Shown here: positions 61,710 to 64,000 of the stretch, one piece after another
Numbering within the stretch: the stretch's first letter is position 1
Layout: every line of letters begins with the position of its first letter
Assembly: GCF_008923725.1 (NCBI RefSeq)
Contig: NZ_WBPF01000006.1
Coordinates: 141,155-205,154 of the forward strand
DNA from: Bacillus sp. CH140a_4T
Lineage (GTDB): Bacteria; Bacillota; Bacilli; Bacillales; Bacillaceae_G
Length of the DNA stretch: 64,000 nucleotides
Direction of reading: 5' to 3'
The notes under the pieces: model-generated
Told to the model about the DNA's origin: nothing
Seen by the model: the letters and a program-made list of their open reading frames with translations, nothing else
The model's database searches: none
Made by a program: the position numbers and the translations under genes

Positions 61710-63155
61710 TTAATTTTTTTTCGTTGGTTCTACTTTCTCTATTAAATCATGAAATCTTATCAATAACTTTTTTATTGTATCTGCAGAGACAGGATTAGAT
61801 GTATTTTGCTGTAATTCCTTTTCAATACGAACTTTCTGAGCAAAATTCGTTTCTATTTCATTTGAAATATGTTCAAGTCTACTTGTTAATACCTCTTTTG
61901 CAATCATTCCTTCCTCATATAAATCAAAAACCCTATTTTTCTTTTTCTCAAAATTCTGTATATTTTTGTTAGTTATATTTAATTCTTCCTCTAATGGTTT
62001 AATCTTATTATGTGTATTATCGTTTAGCTTGCTTACGGTATCTTTTAAGATTTTATCGTTTAACACTATTTGATTTATTCTTTTAAAAACCTGTTTCTCA
62101 ATTTTATCTGCTCTCACTCCATTCGAACGACATACTGCCGTTCCTTTATTTCTCCAAGCTCCACATTGATAATATCTAGTAATGTTTATGTTCCCATCTT
62201 TTAACTTTCTTTTTACTCTACCAGCTACCATAGAGGCCCCACACATCGGACATTTGATTAAACCGGTTAAAGGAAAAGTACCATCAAATAGCCTTTTAGG
62301 TTTTTGAGATTTTTTCTTATATAGCTCTTGTACCCTATTCCATAAATTTAATGAAATTATAGGATCATGATTTCCAGTGGTATAAATAGGATTTTTATTT
62401 ATTCCTTTACGCCTTTTCTCACTCCAATTTTCCCTAACATTATATCTTATCTTTCCTATATAAATAGGATTTAATAAAATAGTACGGATAGCAATAGGTG
62501 TGAAAAAATTACCTTTCTTAGTCCTATACCCCAGCTTATTTACTAAGTTTGTAATAGCTTTTAATCCACGTCCTTCTGCATATAATTTAAATATTTCTTT
62601 TACAATAAATGCTTCCTTTTTTTCTATTTCTAATTTCGTTTTGTTTTCAGTCCCATCTATTTTTACAGTACTATATCCTAATACAATGCCTCCATTCCAC
62701 TTTCCTTCTCTAGCTCTCTGCTTCATTCCCATTTTTACATTCTCTACAATGCTTTCTCGTTCAAATTCCCCTATAGACGCTAATACATTCATAAGTAATT
62801 TTCCAGTAGGCGTCGCAGTATCAAATGCCTCACTACAACTCTTAAATCCCACATTTTTTTTATTTAACTCATCTACAATTTTTAAGAGATCTAAGTGATT
62901 TCTAGCTAGTCTATTCGTCTTCCACACCCATATTTCCTGAAACTTATCTTCTTTTGCATCTCTTAACAATCTTTGTAATTCAGCACGATTCTCCATGGCT
63001 TTACCACTAATTCCCCTATCAACATAATTATCTACTACTATCCGTCCTTCCTGCTCACATCGCTTTTTTACTACATCTAATTGTGCGTCAATTGAATATC
63101 CTTCTTCAGCCTGTTCAGCTGTGGATACCCTTGCATAAATTACCACCTTTATCAT
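61710..63155 (-). CDS. Large serine recombinase (site-specific integrase)
   Basis: 481-aa integrase of the serine family. The resolvase catalytic domain (1-140) has YARVSTAEQ with nucleophile Ser11 and the GEFERE motif near 131. The recombinase domain (about 160-280) has GYS...I.LNPIYIGKI. A zinc beta-ribbon (about 303-350) carries CPMCG and CRSNG-type cysteines, and a coiled coil is at about 375-455. It matches large serine integrases of phages and integrative elements. The attachment site is normally next to such a gene. ATG 63155 lies one base after the stop of a 27-codon ORF whose end supplies GGAGGG. Confidence 0.93.
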   Translation of the reverse strand: MIKVVIYARVSTAEQAEEGYSIDAQLDVVKKRCEQEGRIVVDNYVDRGISGKAMENRAELQRLLRDAKEDKFQEIWVWKTNRLARNHLDLLKIVDELNKKNVGFKSCSEAFDTATPTGKLLMNVLASIGEFERESIVENVKMGMKQRAREGKWNGGIVLGYSTVKIDGTENKTKLEIEKKEAFIVKEIFKLYAEGRGLKAITNLVNKLGYRTKKGNFFTPIAIRTILLNPIYIGKIRYNVRENWSEKRRKGINKNPIYTTGNHDPIISLNLWNRVQELYKKKSQKPKRLFDGTFPLTGLIKCPMCGASMVAGRVKRKLKDGNINITRYYQCGAWRNKGTAVCRSNGVRADKIEKQVFKRINQIVLNDKILKDTVSKLNDNTHNKIKPLEEELNITNKNIQNFEKKKNRVFDLYEEGMIAKEVLTSRLEHISNEIETNFAQKVRIEKELQQNTSNPVSADTIKKLLIRFHDLIEKVEPTKKN

Positions 63156-63156
63156 T

Positions 63157-63240
63157 TTACTTCCCTCCTAATTCTTTTAAAGAATCTATTAACAAGTTAC
63201 TTAATAAATCAATTAACAGATCATATGAAGAATCCTGCAT
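63157..63240 (-). CDS. 27-codon ORF coupled to the recombinase
   Basis: ATG at 63240 (AAAGGTGAT eight bases upstream) opens MQDSSYDLLIDLLSNLLIDS and ends LKELGGK-stop at 63157. The stop is followed by a single base and then the recombinase ATG, and the last codons contain GGAGGG, the recombinase RBS. The peptide is a Leu/Ile-rich amphipathic helix. It may be a real micropeptide or a translational coupler. Confidence 0.5.
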   Translation of the reverse strand: MQDSSYDLLIDLLSNLLIDSLKELGGK

Positions 63241-63291
63241 AAGTTATCACCTTTCACATATATAATATTTATTTGAAAATATCATTGTTAC

Positions 63292-64000
63292 TTATAAGCC
63301 CACTTGTCCACTTTGATTTATATATAACTCTAGTTTTCTTCTATTTATTTTTAACACCCTAATTCTTTCCCCTTTTACTACAGTAACTTTTGGACACTTC
63401 CTGTTGGAGCTTTCATCAATTTCAATAAGTCCCATTTGATATAACCGATCATGTAGCTTTTTTATTGTTAAAGGGAAAACCTTATTTCTCTTTTCCCAAA
63501 ACGTAAGTACATTATTGTATGTCATTCCAGGTATTAGGTAGTAATAGTCGTCATCATACCAACCATATTGTTGTGATCCACTTTCCTTACCTAATTTCCT
63601 TAAAGGCATTTTATTCGATATTATTAATTCTTGAATTGTATTTAGATACATATTCAAAGGATTTTCTGTTTTCATTTCTAAATACTGGCTCTTAATAATA
63701 CTAATAAATATATTTTCAGCTATTTCTAATCTTTCCTCTGCCTCCTCTATCTCAATTTTCCCAATAGCTACTCCATATTTTAAATATAAATAATATGCAT
63801 ATTTTAAAGACCATACACTATCAATTAATCTAAAATGGATATCTGCGTTTCTATATTTCTCTCGAAATGCATCTAAATCTAAATTAGGTAAACATTTTTC
63901 CTTATTTATATAATCCGTTAACCAACTTATAAAATTGTGAATTGCTGTCGGGAGCATAAGAGGCATCTTTTGAAATTTAGTTAATTTACCTAAATCTACA
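63292..64000 (-). CDS. C-terminal part of an unidentified element protein (runs off the window)
   Basis: The frame is open through the right edge (codons VDLGKLTKFQK precede the first internal Met), so this is the last ~236 residues of a longer protein. Visible: a helical part, a Trp/Tyr/Asp-rich segment (YGWYDDDYYYLIP, about 136-148 from the first Met) and a terminal winged-helix-like KKLHDRLYQMGLIEID. It resembles C-termini of phage/ICE primase-helicase (DUF927-type) proteins, a tentative impression. Same strand as the recombinase, with 50 bp between its end and the small ORF. Confidence 0.55.
   Translation of the reverse strand, partial: VDLGKLTKFQKMPLMLPTAIHNFISWLTDYINKEKCLPNLDLDAFREKYRNADIHFRLIDSVWSLKYAYYLYLKYGVAIGKIEIEEAEERLEIAENIFISIIKSQYLEMKTENPLNMYLNTIQELIISNKMPLRKLGKESGSQQYGWYDDDYYYLIPGMTYNNVLTFWEKRNKVFPLTIKKLHDRLYQMGLIEIDESSNRKCPKVTVVKGERIRVLKINRRKLELYINQSGQVGL

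Overview
The window is chromosomal DNA from a low-GC Firmicute, almost certainly a Bacillus cereus-group strain. The evidence is AT-rich codon use, strong AGGAGG-type ribosome binding sites, close resemblance of many products to B. cereus/B. anthracis/B. subtilis proteins (HlyIII, SodA2, bacterial NOS, HemAT, PdxK, GuaC), and several copies of an approximately 155-bp intergenic repeat of the bcr1 type. A perfect 16-bp parS (Spo0J/ParB) site at 8578-8593 argues for an origin-proximal position.

Layout. 1-300: a minus-strand SAM-I (S-box) riboswitch with its terminator, controlling a gene beyond the left edge. 0.5-11.7 kb: ClC-type channel, HAD nucleotidase, Crp/Fnr regulator, azoreductase, GAF histidine kinase/NarL-type regulator pair, pyridoxal/HMP kinase, GGDEF enzyme, parS, CstA plus YbdD, and a LytTR regulator with a degenerate receiver. 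11.9-16.8 kb: niacin permease and a TagA/GT4/O-antigen-ligase-like operon. 17-31 kb: TRIC channel, HemAT oxygen sensor, acyl-CoA thioesterase, ABC-F ATPase and a large envelope-glycan region (GT2 plus Wzx flippase, three GT-C membrane proteins, and a GtrA/GtrB-type pair). 30.9-35 kb: divergent TetR repressor and RND pump with two palindromic operators over the pump promoter. 35-45 kb: MsrAB, AI-2E-family permease, lrgAB-lytSR with a cre site (pyruvate/overflow module), BCCT carrier, and divergent nos/sodA2. 45-57 kb: SDR epimerase, AmiS/UreI channel, GalE, HlyIII, DUF1836 protein, DbpA helicase, acyltransferase 3, GuaC with inverted PurBoxes, PepF, and a radical SAM/SPASM protein.

57-64 kb is an accessory island. 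It has poorly conserved genes all on the minus strand: a 5-TM protein, an XRE-ImmA/IrrE fusion with an unknown 242-aa partner behind a palindromic operator, an LRAT-domain protein carrying a tandem amphipathic C-terminal repeat, a zinc-ribbon protein, a large serine recombinase preceded by a 27-codon ORF, and the C-terminus of an element protein running off the right edge. This is the part most likely to hold an undescribed system: an integrative element carrying a possible XRE-protease toxin-antitoxin or defence pair and an LRAT effector.

Recurring themes are envelope glycan synthesis and decoration (tagA operon, GT2/Wzx, GtrAB plus GT-C proteins, galE), redox and NO protection (azoR, msrAB, nos, sodA2, HemAT) and carbon-overflow/pyruvate handling (cstA-ybdD, lytSR-lrgAB). 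I saw no rRNA, tRNA, CRISPR array or insertion sequence.
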